This document shows positions 48,005 to 64,000 of a stretch of DNA of 64,000 bases, piece by piece. Made by a program: the position numbers and the translations under genes. The notes under the pieces are model-generated. The model did not search any database and was not told where the DNA came from. It saw only the letters and a program-made list of their open reading frames with translations. Source of the DNA: Sphagnum compactum (Eukaryota; Bryophyta; Sphagnopsida; Sphagnales); contig OZ234499.1 in assembly GCA_965153455.1 (NCBI GenBank), forward strand, positions 13,388,271-13,452,270, read 5' to 3'. Within the stretch, counting starts at the first letter, position 1; each line of letters begins with the position of its first letter.

Positions 48005-51000
48005 AAGCAACATTCTTTCTTCTCTACTGCGTCGTCTTCGTCTTCTCCGCGTCTTCTTCTTCTCTGTGATTCATGCATTGCACTTAGTGTCTAAGCAATT
48101 CCACTCCTTTGAGGCTGCAAAATTGGCCTTGAATTTGTTGTTGCAACCGGGCGATGAAGAGAGATTCTTTGCTCTCTGGCATCTGGCTGTGTGTTTGCTT
48201 CTCAGACTAGACTCAGGGACTTCCTTCTGATTGTTGTATTCTTGAAGAGCTTCATATGTTTTGTGCGTGAGGAGCTTAGTTTTTTTGGATTTTTGCGCCT
48301 GTTGAAACCTCGATTCTCTACTCAAAAGCCGCATCAGAAGAAGTTGGGAGAAGAAGAAGAAGAAGCAGATGATGCGGATGTGGAGTACGTCGGCCAGTGA
48401 GGAAATAAGCGCGCATAGGAATGGTTTGTGTTTTGGATTCTGTAGTAGTAATAGCTCCGTCGTCGTGAGGACAATTCGGATTCTCCAGTAAAGTAGTAGA
48501 AGAAGAAAGGAACGAGACCGCGTCTTCTTTTGCTATTGTAATAGGTGTTGGTTCTATCGATCATTACAGCTCTGAGAGCTTTTTTTCAAACTATGAAAAC
48601 GTTCCAGAGACATGAATGATGTCACTACAAAATCTGCTCGCAGCTATCTCGCTGCAAAGGATATTGCTCATGATGTCCGAGATGTTTGCGAATTGGCTTT
48701 GCATCTTCTTGGGAGGAGAGCTACCAAAGAGTGTGTGTACATCGTTGCTGTCGCAAGCTCCATGGCAATATATACTTATATATACATGTACATATGTATG
48801 AGCAATTTCTGATGCACGCAAGAACACATGTCTATATAGAAACTGTAGAGAGTCAGTCGAGTTGTTGTTCATTACACTGACCTCGTAAGCTTCTTCTCCT
48901 TGTAGTGTCTCTCATTCTTGCTGAATCGTTTCTTCACCTGTGAGGGAGGGAGGAGCAAACCACTGCACGACACCAGCTCGATGTCAATCTCGTCTCCAAT
49001 GCATCTTGGTAACACATAATCTTCTGCAACTAAGTTGTGAATATTTTCTTGACAACAAGCTCCTCTTAACTCGGCAGTGACTAAACATGTTAACAATTCC
49101 GGGGTTGCTTGTGTTTTTGTTCTTAGATTTCCTTTTTCCGATTTCTCATCTCTCTTCCCTGTTGAGCTGTTTCGTGTATGTATGTATGTATGTTCCTCAG
49201 GGTTTGCAGCTTAGTGTTTTGTTCTTGGGATTTTTCTTCCTAGATGATCTGCATCTCCTCTCTCCATTCGAGCTTCTGGGTTTATGCTTGCGCGCTTGTT
49301 TTCGTTGTTTTTTCTCTTCAATTGTTTCTTCTCTTGTTCTTGTTCTTCTGTTTCCTTTCTTATCCTGAAGCTCTCTCCTTCTCTTGTTCTTGTTCTTCTG
49401 TTTCCTTTTCTTATCCCGAAGCTCTCTCTGCTGCAACACGACTGCCAACTTTTGCAGCATTTTCTTAGATGTGTCCAAAACAAGATAGTTCCAAGGCTAT
49501 TTTGAGATTCACATACCAAAAAAATTTGTTGGGCATCGTTTTTGGATTACATCTATGTGGTTGAAAATCAAAAAATTGTTTTGAAAACTCTCAAAAATGA
49601 GAAGTAGTGTGTTTTTTAGAATGCAATTATAAATGCATTTTTTGATGGTTAGGACTTGAACTTTAGTATGATTAGGTAGCTAAACCTAAAGAAATAGATG
49701 TCCATAGAGTTGAGGAGAGTTGCAAAACAAATGTGTCCACTTGAAGTGTCCAAATGGACAAACTTCTTCATTATAATAAGGTTTTTTTTGACAACTAAAT
49801 TTTTTGGGTTCTGAGCAATTAAAAGAGTTTTAGAGTAAGAAACAACCATAGCTTTTGCTGATTTTGTTTTGTGAAGTTGATAGATAAGTTCAATATATTG
49901 TTAACAACATATTATGTAGCATCTATGCAGTTATCACCCTAGATTAATAAAGCTAGCATTGAGGTTGCATTCACACAATGGTTCAATCTTCAATCTTAGG
50001 GTTCTTATGTAAAAATTTCTTGTACCTCTAGTAATCAAGATTCACACATAGAATCATGTGTTAATATAAGAAAAACCCATGTATATAAAAATCAAGGCCA
50101 GAACCCATCCATCATAAGTACAAGGCAAAAGATTCACACATAGAATCATGTGTTAATAGAAGAAAACAATGTATATAAAAATCAAGGCCAAAACCGATCC
50201 ACCAAAAGTACAAGGCAAATGAGAGCACAATTGAGCACAACCCAAAGAAAAAAACAAAGCAAACAATCAACAAAATAAGGTAAAAGCCCTATGTGAAGAG
50301 GACCATGGCAATGAATTGAAGATCAATGATAATAAAGAAAACTTAAAACGAAAGAATTATTGTCTATCACGACTTAGCTAATGATGGAAGTGCACTAATT
50401 ATGATGTGTGGAAAAGATGAGGAACCTTGACCAAGTGCAATAGCTCGTCGAATAATTGTTATGGCTTACACACATTCCAAAGCTATGGGCACATGCTGTC
50501 GATAATAAGAAACAAACATTAAGGGGATTAAAGAAAATTATTACTGACACAAGGTAATGGTTTGTGCACAAGCAATCAAAACGAAAATGAAGACACCCAT
50601 ATGTCTCAATAACAAAGGGAATGAAGTCATCACCCGATGTTCACTTGACGTATTATGTGTCTTCTTTTGAGTAGCTATCATCGCTGCATGTGTTGTTGTT
50701 GTTGATGTTCATTACACCATACCTATGCGAGAGGTTAGCAATAACAACGTCCATCAAAGTCCAAAAGTCGTCTCTGGTGATAAGGATATCCATTCGTCGT
50801 CAGATGTGGTGAGAGAAAAGTTGAGAGACCTCCCTCTGAACATGTGTTCCACTTTCCAAAATAATAGTTGTGATAGTATCTCAAAATGTATCATGGGCTA
50901 TTATACGCTCACTCTCGAAAGGGCACTGAAACAAATGAGTACTTAGATTATCGATGGTATAAACACATTAACACCATAACAAATGAACAACCATAGGATA

Positions 51001-52782
51001 TGGCAAACCAAGATGGGTACATAGTGTTGTAAGGAAATGGATATATGAAATATATGGGTTGTGGTAGGATGAATTAATAACCAAACACTTGTCCCTAGAC
51101 CCACACATGAACAAATATTTGTTCACATGATATCTGAAAGAAGATTTATTAAAAACGAAGCAAATTCTTATTCATGTAGACAATCCGCCAAAGAAGCTTA
51201 TAATTGAGGATAAAACTAAACCACTAAGCTCTCAAAAAGTGAGACCTAAAAATGGACAACCTATGGTAACATGGCTTGTGTATTTCATAACGCCATCTAG
51301 AACGAGAAAATGTTATTCTCAACATGTGCTATTGCATCCAAAAGAATTGGGTGTAAAACATACTGGAAATGATTGACAAATGTAAGAACAATCCATGCCC
51401 AACATCCCAAGAATGCGAGGGCAACAATCCAAACTATAAAAAGGAGGCCGAACCCACCCAAAAAAACAAGAAGAGTGGCTTGACAACGAGCTAGATGATC
51501 AATAGAACCATCAAAAGATCCTACACCAGGTAATTTCTCCACCGTAGTTATGATACAAGTATTGAATACAACGTAATGTTGTAAAATACTTGGAGATGGA
51601 AACATTATACAAAACAAGTAGCCAAGGTGTCGGGCATAACACAACAAGAACATCGCAAAAGTTGCCTAAGGATTTGCAAACATAGGGAGATTAGATATAA
51701 TCCCAAGATCCTCATGAAAAACCTCAAGCACAAACGACTAAACGAATGATCTAAATCCCATCGATGTACCCCAAAAATGAAAATCAGAATTGCGAATAAG
51801 AAAGCCAAGAAGAAATGATATAGAATGGTCTAACCCCTATGGAAACCAAGTTTTACACCATTTTTTTGTTCTTGCAACAACATCACAACACATGGTGTAA
51901 TTTCTTGTTGACATGAAGAGGATCTTTTGGACATTTTTTCAACTATTGTCACCTTCAATACTTTGAAAGCAAGAGTTGCGATAAGGAGCATTTCCCCTTG
52001 CACCTCCATAAATCATTGCATCAAACACATCATCTTCTTGGCTATTTTTTTTTTTTGTTGCCATTATCTGTTGCAATGGACCTCAACACTATCTCACTAT
52101 TTTTGGTTATGACCCAAATAATGCCACAACAAAAGAAAAAAAAACAACAATCAAAAATCCCCATTCGTTTTATCAAACCTATACTAAAATACAAAATTCA
52201 TTTGAAGAAAAAGAAGTTCAATTCAATTGCAAAGCTTATTTTTTGTTTTTTCTTAATGTACCTTGTGTGGTGGTGGTAATAGAATGCATTTGTAACCATT
52301 GTTTTCTCTCTTCAATGTGTCATAAAAGGATGTTCCTTTACACCTCTTAGTTGATTGCTACCAGCACCCATCGACTTTTCCATGATTTTTTACATTCACA
52401 AGTAAAACTTAAACTATGAATCTAAAGTTTGCACAATTGTGATGAAAACCTTCATGAGATGAATTTCATCATTTTCAACTTTTAACAAGAACAAGATGCA
52501 ACTCATTCGACAATGGTCCATTGACTATCTAGTTAATTAATTAATTTCACAACCTATGGATGGATAGTTTAAACTATCGATCATGTGTGAGTGAAATTTT
52601 GAAGCACAATCACAATTCACCAAAGTTTTATAAAATTGAACCAGGATCTTACGAGGGTAGAAATGTGAAGAAAAAACAATAGCAAAAAGTTGGTATGAAT
52701 TGGTGATCAAACTTAAATTTTTTAACATCAACTTAACATGCATTTAACACCAAATGTGATTGGTGTTTTACATTTATAAAGA
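48005..52782. other. Spacer with two local duplications
   Basis: The left part is the 3' region of the DUF1118 gene. A 50-bp duplication of ctcttgttcttgttcttctg-type sequence lies at 49329-49428. A 92-bp tandem duplication starts with gattcacacatagaatcatg at 50039 and again at 50131. From 50.2 to 52.7 kb there are broken frames on both strands (for example 51297-51653 minus) with no family I can name, probably old transposon DNA. Confidence 0.45.
50037..50220. repeat. 92-bp tandem duplication
   Basis: Two copies share gattcacacatagaatcatg, tgttaata.aagaaaa, tgtatataaaaatcaaggcc and agtacaaggcaaa, with a few substitutions and small indels. Confidence 0.8.
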
Positions 52783-53395
52783 GGTCCTTAACGAGCATAA
52801 AAATCATTCATGGTCCTTAACGAGCATAAAGACCAAATGTGATTGGTGTTTTACATTTATAAAGAGGTCCTTAACAAACATAAAGATCATTCAAGGTCCT
52901 TAACAAGCATAAAGACCATTCAAGGTCCTTAACAAGCATAAAGATCATTCAAGGTCCTTAACGAGCATAAAGACCAAATGTGATTGGTGTTTTACATTTA
53001 TAAAGAGGTCCTTAACGAGCATAAAGATCATTCAAAGTCCTTAACAAGCATAAAGACCATTCAAGGTCCTTAACGAGCATAAAGATCATTCAAGGTCCTT
53101 AACGAGCATAAAGATCATTCAAGGTCCTTAACGAGCATAAAGACCAAATGTGATTGGTGTTTTACATTTATAAAGAGGTCCTTAACGAGCATAAAGATCA
53201 TTCAAGGTCCTTAACGAGCATAAAGACCATTCAAGGTCCTTAACAAGCATAAAGATCATTCAAGGTCCTTAACGAGCATAAAGATCATTCAAGGTCCTTA
53301 ATGAGCATAAAGATCATTCAAGGTCCTTAATGAGCATGAAGATCTGGTAGAATTAGGGGCCCATTCAAGGTCCTTAAGAAGCCTAAAGATCTGGT
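52783..53395. repeat. 29-bp satellite with interspersed 54-bp long units
   Basis: The 29-base unit ggtccttaacgagcataaag + atcattcaa occurs about 18 times. The ggtcc motif starts at 52783, 52811, 52865, 52895, 52924, 52953, 53007, 53036 (variant agtcc), 53065, 53094, 53123, 53177, 53206, 53235, 53264, 53293, 53322 and 53369. After 52811, 52953 and 53123 the unit is 54 bases long and carries caaatgtgattggtgtttta plus catttataaaga. An earlier copy of that insert (52750-52782) starts the array. The 3' units degenerate (gatctggt). Confidence 0.95.
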
Positions 53396-53933
53396 TAGAA
53401 TTTTTAACGGCTGCGATTGAGATGAATGTCTCAAATCTCCGTTTCAGTGACGGCCGCCAACTGTAATAACGTGGCCCTCCTGTGTTCCTCCACGACAGCC
53501 GATATACACTTGAGGGTGACTGAACCGTGTTCCCCAAGCATTACACCACACTGGGGAAATTTGTATTAATAATAATTATTATTATTATTATTATTATAAT
53601 AAAATCAACATCTCAAAGTTACACAACACTAGACCTGAAGAATTTATTCTCCCCACAAATTTTCAAAAAAAATTAATAAAGAAAAAGTTGGAAAAAAGTG
53701 ATTTTTTCTCAAGTGTATAAATAAAAACATGTGTGTTTTTTTCCCAAAGAAAAAAAAAAGCTACTTTTGCTAAATCAAAAAATTGAAAAAAATCCAAACC
53801 TAGACTTAGAGACTAATTTTTTAAAAATAAATTTATTTTATTAAAATTTTATAGTTAGACATTTTTTTAAAAATAATTAATTTAATTGATTAATTAATTT
53901 TAAAAAATTCAACCAGCCGCTTTGGAAGCATCC

Positions 53934-53999
53934 AGAATCGCCCTCTTCGGAACTGTCTAGAACGGCAGAATCGGCCTCCTCCGGAACCGTCTAGAATGG
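53934..53999 (+). promoter_or_regulatory. Tandem heat-shock-element-like sequences before cpHsp70
   Basis: A 33-bp unit (agaatcg.cctc.tcggaac.gtctagaa.gg) is duplicated at 53934-53965 and 53967-53999. Each copy has GAAnnGTCnnGAA (53950-53962, 53984-53996), one base off the three-unit heat-shock element GAAnnTTCnnGAA. They lie about 220-265 bases upstream of the ATG. Confidence 0.45.
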
Positions 54000-54214
54000 T
54001 AGGTGCGAGCCGCGCAGCTCGTCCTTTACAAAAACCCATCGCGCGAGTCGACAAAGAGAGCGTTGCAATGCCCGCGAGCTTCTCGTTTAGGAGCAACTCG
54101 TTTTCTGTTTTCGTGTTTGTGAAGAACGACGACGACGACGACAACAACAACAACAAGCAGGGAAAAAAAAAATTCTGTCCTTTTTGCTTTTCTTTGGGAG
54201 CTAAAGACTAAGCT

Positions 54215-58068
<3,854 letters not shown>

Positions 58069-58439
58069 ATTATGTAAGAGATAGACTTGAAAATCTACAA
58101 GTAGAAATTAGTGTAGAGAAGGCAGCTCCACCATTTACAGGCGGGATGTGGCCGTGGAGAGAGAGTAACGGCAGACACAGTGGAGTGGATTCTTCAGAAT
58201 GAAAACAAAAGGAGATGACATTTTACTGAGTTCTCTTTCAGTTTTTGCACATTTGGCAGCTTTGTACCATTCTTTTTGGTGGATGTCAATGTAATTTTGT
58301 CAATGTAAACCTTTTACACAACAATTGGACAACTGGGATTTTTACTTTGTGATGCTTTTCAATGTTGTACATAGAAGTGCTTTTTCTTACTACCTACCTA
58401 CTAACATCCTGATCTAACAACCTACTAACCATGCAATTA
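58069..58439 (+). other. cpHsp70 3' untranslated region and short spacer
   Basis: T-rich with tgtaa-type far-upstream-element-like strings near 58290-58310, consistent with plant 3' processing. The Helitron relic begins almost immediately beyond. Confidence 0.45.
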
Positions 58440-58455
58440 CACATTGATCAATGTG
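58440..58455. other. Perfect 16-bp palindrome
   Basis: cacattgatcaatgtg is identical to its reverse complement. It lies just past the recognisable C-terminus of the Helitron helicase. Helitrons carry a hairpin shortly before their 3' CTRR end, but no CTRR follows at the expected distance, so the link is only suggestive. Confidence 0.35.
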
Positions 58456-61400
58456 ACAAATTTGATGTTGGAGTGGAGTTTACAAATATGATGCTTTTTG
58501 TTTGAATGCGAGAAAGAGCAGTACATGATAGTTCATATTTTCTCACATTGGTAGAAAAAGGTAATTCATCTAACGATAATCCTTGTGATCAATGAATGGT
58601 TCTTATTATTGTTAATTGAATTAAAATTGAATTCTTGTTATGACATGATATTGACTTTTGCCAATTATTATTCTTTTGATTATTGGTTCAATTGGTGTTC
58701 AATTTCATTTGAATATCCTTTGTATAAAGGTGGGTAGGGTAGACATTTCTCTAGCTAACATTCCTATTTTTTTTTATTTGGGAATAGTATCCAAACTATG
58801 ATTTATTATGATAAGATGTTGATGTTGTAAATACACCATCAGCTCTATTAACAAGGCCATCATCTGTTGCATAATTTTCAGCACACAATTCAATTACATA
58901 TCTTGTGTGATAACAAATTGTAATATGTAAACCTACAATTTTACTTGAAACATCTAAAAGTTTATATGATGATGGGCATGAATGATGATGAATGTTTATA
59001 GTCTCAAAATTGAATGTTGGGCCACTTGTTTTGTTAAACACAATTTTATTATTTTTTGCACTAAAATATTCGTATAAAATAAAGGTGATGTAGTTAAAAT
59101 GTTTGGTATTTCTTGACAACAATTTGAATTGATATATTGAATGTTTTTTAAAGTTTGTGTGCAAGTGTGAAATTTGTTTAATTTTTTAAAAATTTTGTAA
59201 CAATTTGTCACATAACTAAAGTTAATTGATAACATTTAACATTTGTTTCCAAAAGTTGGTGCTAATGCATTTATACTATCATTAAGGGAATAAAAAAATC
59301 TAATAAGCCTTAACATGGGGTGCTTGATAAAAGTCACCTGACATGATGACATTTAGACCACTATTCATTTTGAATATGTTTCACTACCTTTAATCGGTGG
59401 TCTATAAGATTAAACATTCTAACACCTACAAGAGATATTTCATCTATTATAGTTAATTGCAACTGTTCATATCAACATGTGAATCTATTTTAAAATCTAA
59501 TGATAAATTTGATAGATTTGTTATTGTTTGTTGAACAAGTATGTTCAATGTTGATTGTATTGTTTGACCATCAAAATTAAATACAATTTTACCTATAGAT
59601 GCCATAGGTAATGCTTTAATTTTTGTTAGGTTTGATGATAAATATTTATTATATATTCATAATAATCCTTTAATTATTAATTTTAAAGTAATTCCAGCAC
59701 CTCTTGTCAAATATATATGTATTAGAATATTAAGTTTTTTTTTTTTCTATGCATGATATCATCAAATATTAATCTTTGTTCTTCATTTAATTGTTTAAGC
59801 ATACTTCAATATTCTGATTCATCCATTCGTTATCATCGAATTTAACGATATTGTGAAACCATCATCTTCAAATTTTGATGTTTTATGATTGAATGTATTG
59901 CATGATTAAATGATGAAATCATTTTCAAATCCTATTTTTCAATATTTAATGTATTTGTGATGGGGATTAAAAGACGTGTGTCACCAATGTCATCATCAGT
60001 GTCATCATTCCATATGTTTTGTGGATGTGACGATTTTAGTTTTAAATTCATATCTTCATTTTCATTTGTATGTTTTGAATTTAATCGTGGATATATTTTC
60101 TTTTACTTGACAATAGGCATCATGCCAAGTATCATGTGTTCATAATAATGAACTTTTAAAATTTTGAAATGGTGAAAATAAAAGAAGTTTTCTTCTTCTT
60201 GACCAATTTTTTATATCTTCATGTTTATTATAGTTTAAACCTAATGATTTTTTGTTTGCAACATTTTGATAATTTGTTATTTCTAATGTTGTAATAGGAA
60301 GTAAATTCCCCTAATGATAAAAATTCAGAAATATTTTGTTGATTTAAATATTTGTCTACAATTGATGCACACAATATGTCAATGGAATCAAGTTCTAATT
60401 GATTTAGTTAGGATTGGGGTTTTAATACAAAAACATGTTCTTGGTATGGAGAAGTATTGATAAACTTAAATGTAAGTGATGAATGATATAAAGGAATTTA
60501 AAAAACCAAAGAAACAACAAGTTGGGCAGACATTTGTTGAAGATTATGAAACCCACTGCTTAATTTTTGGATTCTTATGTTAGCATTAGTTTTATCCAAA
60601 ATGCATTTTTCTATTATTGAATGTAATTCTGAGGTTACAAATTTGTCAATTTTAGTCATTTTCATGTTCATAGAATTTAATGTACAATATGATGTAGCTA
60701 CATGTGGATTTAAAATAAATCGAATATCTATATTTGCAAACCATAAAGGATTAACACATATGCTAAATGCATTGCTTTTAATATTTGATGGTGTTCGTTT
60801 AAGAAAAATGTTTGGTTCCATTAATTTATTTTTAAAACTTAATATGTATGTTTCTACATCAAGATGTAATAGATTTAAAAATTTAGAGAATGCAATGTTT
60901 TCATCCATTTTAAAATCTTTCAAAGAATTTTTTAAAAATGTTGTTTGTTGTTGCAAATATTTTTTGCTAAAAGGTAAGTCTTCTTTTAATTTGAATGGTT
61001 TTGATATTGTTGTTTTATTCATGGGAGGTAATGGATAATGAAATTTACAAACAACATGATTTGTTTCTTACATGTTTGAGTGTGTTGATGTTGTTGTGCA
61101 TTTTAAAATGTAATTGGTAATAACAATACATCGCATGAGGGTTCAAGCATGATTGGGGTACCACATTTGAACCTTAAGGACTCCTTCCAAGGACTCCCAA
61201 ATTCACCTTTTTTCTTCATTTTTCCTATGACCTATCTTATATTTCACATTTTTTTCGTGTCAAATGAAATAATTTATTTCCAAATTTTATATAGGCCTTT
61301 AAAGTATATATTGGTTTCACTTATGAAAATGAGAACAATAAAATTTATTCAATGAGGGCCATGTTCTATCAATGGCCCAAAATTCATAAAATTTTGATTT

Positions 61401-63158
61401 TTTGAAACATTTTACATTATAATACGGCATTTGGTTCTTGTCGTATTCATACATTGTATATACATTAGCACATAAGGTGTTTGTGGTAAAAATCTTGGGT
61501 CAAAAAAAGTTGTTTAGACATTCCTTATGAATCCTTTAACTTTTTTTTTTCTCATGAGATAAAGTTTTAGATTTTTTTCAAGGGTTTGGTAAAAATCCTT
61601 AAACATTGACATTCTATGCATAGAATAATACTTTTATAATGTATCTGTCTATGATTAAAATCAAACTCTCAATATGAATGTGTCCTTAAATTTTAACACG
61701 TTTAAATGAGGGGGTCCAATAAATACAAAATGAGACAATCCTTTTGGGTACCCCAACCATGTTTTGACTTATGAAATGTATCCATAAAAATTTCTATTTC
61801 TTCATTTGTATTAATTCCATATAACGGTGCATCTTAATCCATAAAAGGGTGTAAATGGGCTTAAACGATCCAAAATTGATGTCAAAATGTCAATGTTTCT
61901 ACAATTCTTGTTACATTTGTCTATGTGGTGCCACTTTAATGGCATGTGAATCATGGAAAGTTGTGCTTATTGAATAATATGGATATTGAAAAATTTAAAA
62001 TAACTCAAAAAAATTTCCAATATCAAAATTTGATTTGAATAAAGGATTTTTAAAATTTTCATTTAATAACACTACTTTCATAAAAAGGCCCTTTAATTTT
62101 CATAATACAATTTATTTCATCCTCAATTTTTTATATATTAATAGGGTATTTTTAGACACATTTTAAAAGCACTCATATTTTCATTTTTTTCAATTTTGTG
62201 TTTATCAAAATTTAAGGTTTTAAAAAAGTTCATAAGTCCTTTGCAACATGTAAATGTGATGCAATGTATATGTTGTTTTTAAAAAATTCAATTAGTTTAT
62301 AATATTAAAAATTAAACTTGAAAATGCTAACATGTTTTGGTATGATTTGAATTCTGACAAATTTTCAAAACAAAACACAAAATCTGGCAAAATTTATGCA
62401 TTTACAAAAAAATTATTTATTCAAATTTGATTATGAACAAACATATGACATATAAAGGCAACTATATACAATAAATAAAAAATTTCAAAAAATTTCATTT
62501 AAAAATTCCTCTTTATGAAAACATGTTTTTTTGGGGCAAAAGGACCCTAAAAAAGATAATAGTCTTAAATGCAAAGTAAACATATTGGCTCGTTATATGT
62601 TCAATTGAACCCAAAAGGCCATGGTCATGCTCACTACCACAATTTTGAAATTCATGTGATAAAAAAAAATTCACATATTGTCCAAAATAGATGGGTACTT
62701 GTTGAATAATGTGCAAAAATATGATGTTTTATGATCATAATATCTTGCACATGTTATAGGATCATTGTGTATCAGTTTTGTTTAAAAGATTTAGTTTTTT
62801 AGCATGCAAGGTATGTAAGGCTATTATGTAAGGATCCCATAATTTTTTTTGCAAATGTAAAAATTACAAAAAATATTGGAAGGCCAATATGTCTTATCAT
62901 AACAAATAACTTTTTCCATAGACTTTCTAAATAAATTGGTGAAGTATGTAACCCTTTTAAATCACAATATCTTAAGTATGATTTGAAAATCTTATCTAAA
63001 TTTGGTTTATCTCCTACTTCAAAAAGCTTTAATGATCTACCATTTCCCTTACATATATGTACCCACCTAGAGCCTATAACTTTTTGGATAAAAACTTTAA
63101 CAAATTTAAAAATAATGTTAGAAGTACTAATTGAGAAATCTTTTGATTTGTGAAGCAA
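58456..63158 (-). pseudogene. Decayed autonomous Helitron: HUH Rep plus PIF1-type helicase
   Basis: Minus strand, in order. Rep N-part: KKLFVMIRHIGLPIFFVIFT (62930-62830), then the HUH site FQNCGSEHDHGLL (HDH at 62621-62629). After about 1.4 kb of unrelated DNA: CDVLLLPITFQNAQQHQHTQ (about 61100), NIFLKRTPSNIKSNAFSI, LWFANIDIRFILNPH and LQQMSAQ (60830-60500), and INTSPYQEHVFVLK (about 60450). Helicase: LNEEQRLIFDDI (about 59790), LTRGAGITLKLIIKGLL at the Walker A position (GxGKS lost, about 59680), LTIIDEISLVGVRMFNLI (Walker B, 59460-59400), SGLNVIMSGDFYQAP (about 59350), AENYATDDGLVNRADGVF (about 58860), and GLSLDELPFSTNVRKYEL plus TALSRI (58590-58500). Frames shift often and stops abound, so it is inactive. 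The 5' end may extend beyond 63158. Confidence 0.88.
61148..61761. mobile_element. Candidate TIR element nested in the Helitron
   Basis: CATGATTGGGGTACC at 61148-61162 is mirrored by ggtaccccaaccatg at 61747-61761, giving 15-base terminal inverted repeats with one mismatch around 614 bases of AT-rich non-coding DNA. The left end falls close to where Helitron coding resumes. Size and structure suggest a MITE. No clear target duplication was found, and DNA from 61762 to about 62540 is also foreign to the Helitron. Confidence 0.4.
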
Positions 63159-64000
63159 TCACTGTGCTATTTATTTATATGATAAATTTTTAGAAATAGT
63201 TAGGCCTCGTGAATGCCCATAAAATAATGTTGGAAAATGTAATTATTCTGAATGATTATCTTTAAACAAACCTAAAGGATGAAACTCTTGATTTGGAGCA
63301 ATAGAATATATAACATTTTTTTAATCATTAATTTTTGACGCATCAAAACAATTATGTATCATGGAATTTCTTGGTGCACATGTGGTTTTCATTTTCAAAA
63401 TCAAAATTATTAAATGATGATATATTTTAGTCATTTGGTTGATTAGACAAGGTTGTATGCATATAAAACAAACTATTCCATTAAGGGTATGTGGTGACAT
63501 TTAAATTTGAATATAATGATGGTGAAATTAAATACTTTAGTGCCAACATGACTAAATTAAGACGTACATTTCCAAACATGTAAAATGACTTATATTCAAG
63601 TCATCACTTTAAAAATACACCTATTGTTGTCTCATCACACAGTAAACATGGTAACATTAATTGTGTTTGATTAATATTTTTTTGGGACATTAATAACATT
63701 ACCTTTCATTTTATATTGACCATAATTCCATGAATTTTATATATTTGAGCAAAAGTTAATCATGAAAAAATAAGTCATTCTTCTAAATGTGTTTACTTTG
63801 ATACCAATGATATCTTAATATATTATATGGGACTTGATATTGGGGTCTTTTGCCTTTGTTGATGTTATTAAACAATTTGAACATATGTGTGTTGTTATTT
63901 TATGGTTTATCGTTTCAATTTGTAAAAATGTGCTAATTTTTTGTGTTAATTTATTTAAACATTGATTCTAAAAAACATAATCTTTCACAAAAAAAAATGG
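63159..64000. other. AT-rich right end
   Basis: No gene recognised. It may hold the unrecognisable N-terminal part and 5' end of the Helitron. Confidence 0.35.

Noticed and set aside
51297-51808. Hydrophobic minus-strand frames that could be a membrane protein
   Set aside because: AT-biased, Leu/Phe/Cys-rich readings typical of the complement of A-rich DNA, with no conserved family and no good start.
52783-53395. Regular 29-bp repeats resembling a CRISPR array
   Set aside because: The units are directly contiguous with no unique spacers, the long units repeat the same insert, there are no cas genes, and the genome is a plant nucleus. It is a satellite.

Overview
The window is nuclear DNA of a land plant. 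Evidence: spliced genes with GT-AG introns, a chloroplast-type Hsp70 with a transit peptide, a DUF1118/RIQ-type thylakoid protein, a plant-type two-domain cytidine deaminase, and a plastid-type tRNA-Gln(UUG) in isolation. Exons are clearly richer in GC than the AT-rich spacers, and the spacers are full of old transposons and local tandem arrays. The fungal-looking DNA polymerase eta and the transposon families hint at a seed-free plant (moss, lycophyte or fern). That placement is an inference, not a demonstration.

Layout, left to right. 0-1 kb: last exon of a short-chain dehydrogenase/reductase, preceded by a duplicated intron segment. 1.7-2.8 kb: a short degenerate LTR pair with a primer-binding-site-like sequence. 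4.4-5.0 kb: a Ser/Pro-rich ORF. 9.4-11.3 kb (minus strand): a large intronless coiled-coil protein gene whose 3' end lies inside a 60-bp repeat. 11.6-27 kb: gene-free, AT-rich, with several minisatellites, a tRNA-like SINE fragment and a decayed hAT-type transposase (23.2-26.2 kb, minus). 27.5-33.4 kb: a 14-exon DNA polymerase eta gene. Its exon joins, worked out by hand, give one uninterrupted 765-codon frame ending in a PCNA-binding box. 35.3 kb: plastid-type tRNA-Gln copy. 36.2-37.2 kb: a second, different hAT relic. 40.1-41.6 kb: two-exon cytidine deaminase. 46.1-46.7 kb: five 120-bp repeats. 47.4-48.0 kb: single-exon DUF1118/RIQ-like gene. 52.8-53.4 kb: a 29-bp/54-bp mixed satellite. 54.2-58.1 kb: 8-exon chloroplast Hsp70 gene (726 aa) with heat-shock-element-like sequences upstream. 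58.4-63.2 kb (minus): a decayed autonomous Helitron with recognisable HUH Rep and PIF1-type helicase segments, interrupted by about 1.4 kb of foreign DNA that includes a stretch bracketed by terminal inverted repeats.

The genes are ordinary housekeeping and plastid genes: translesion synthesis, pyrimidine salvage, plastid protein folding and thylakoid organisation. They do not form a cluster with a shared job. The polymerase eta and cytidine deaminase genes each carry an exact telo-box (TTAGGGTTT) 150-220 bp before the start codon. I see no gene cluster that looks like a new multi-gene system. The more unusual items are the polymerase eta subtype, the nested Helitron, and the repeat arrays next to promoters and gene ends.
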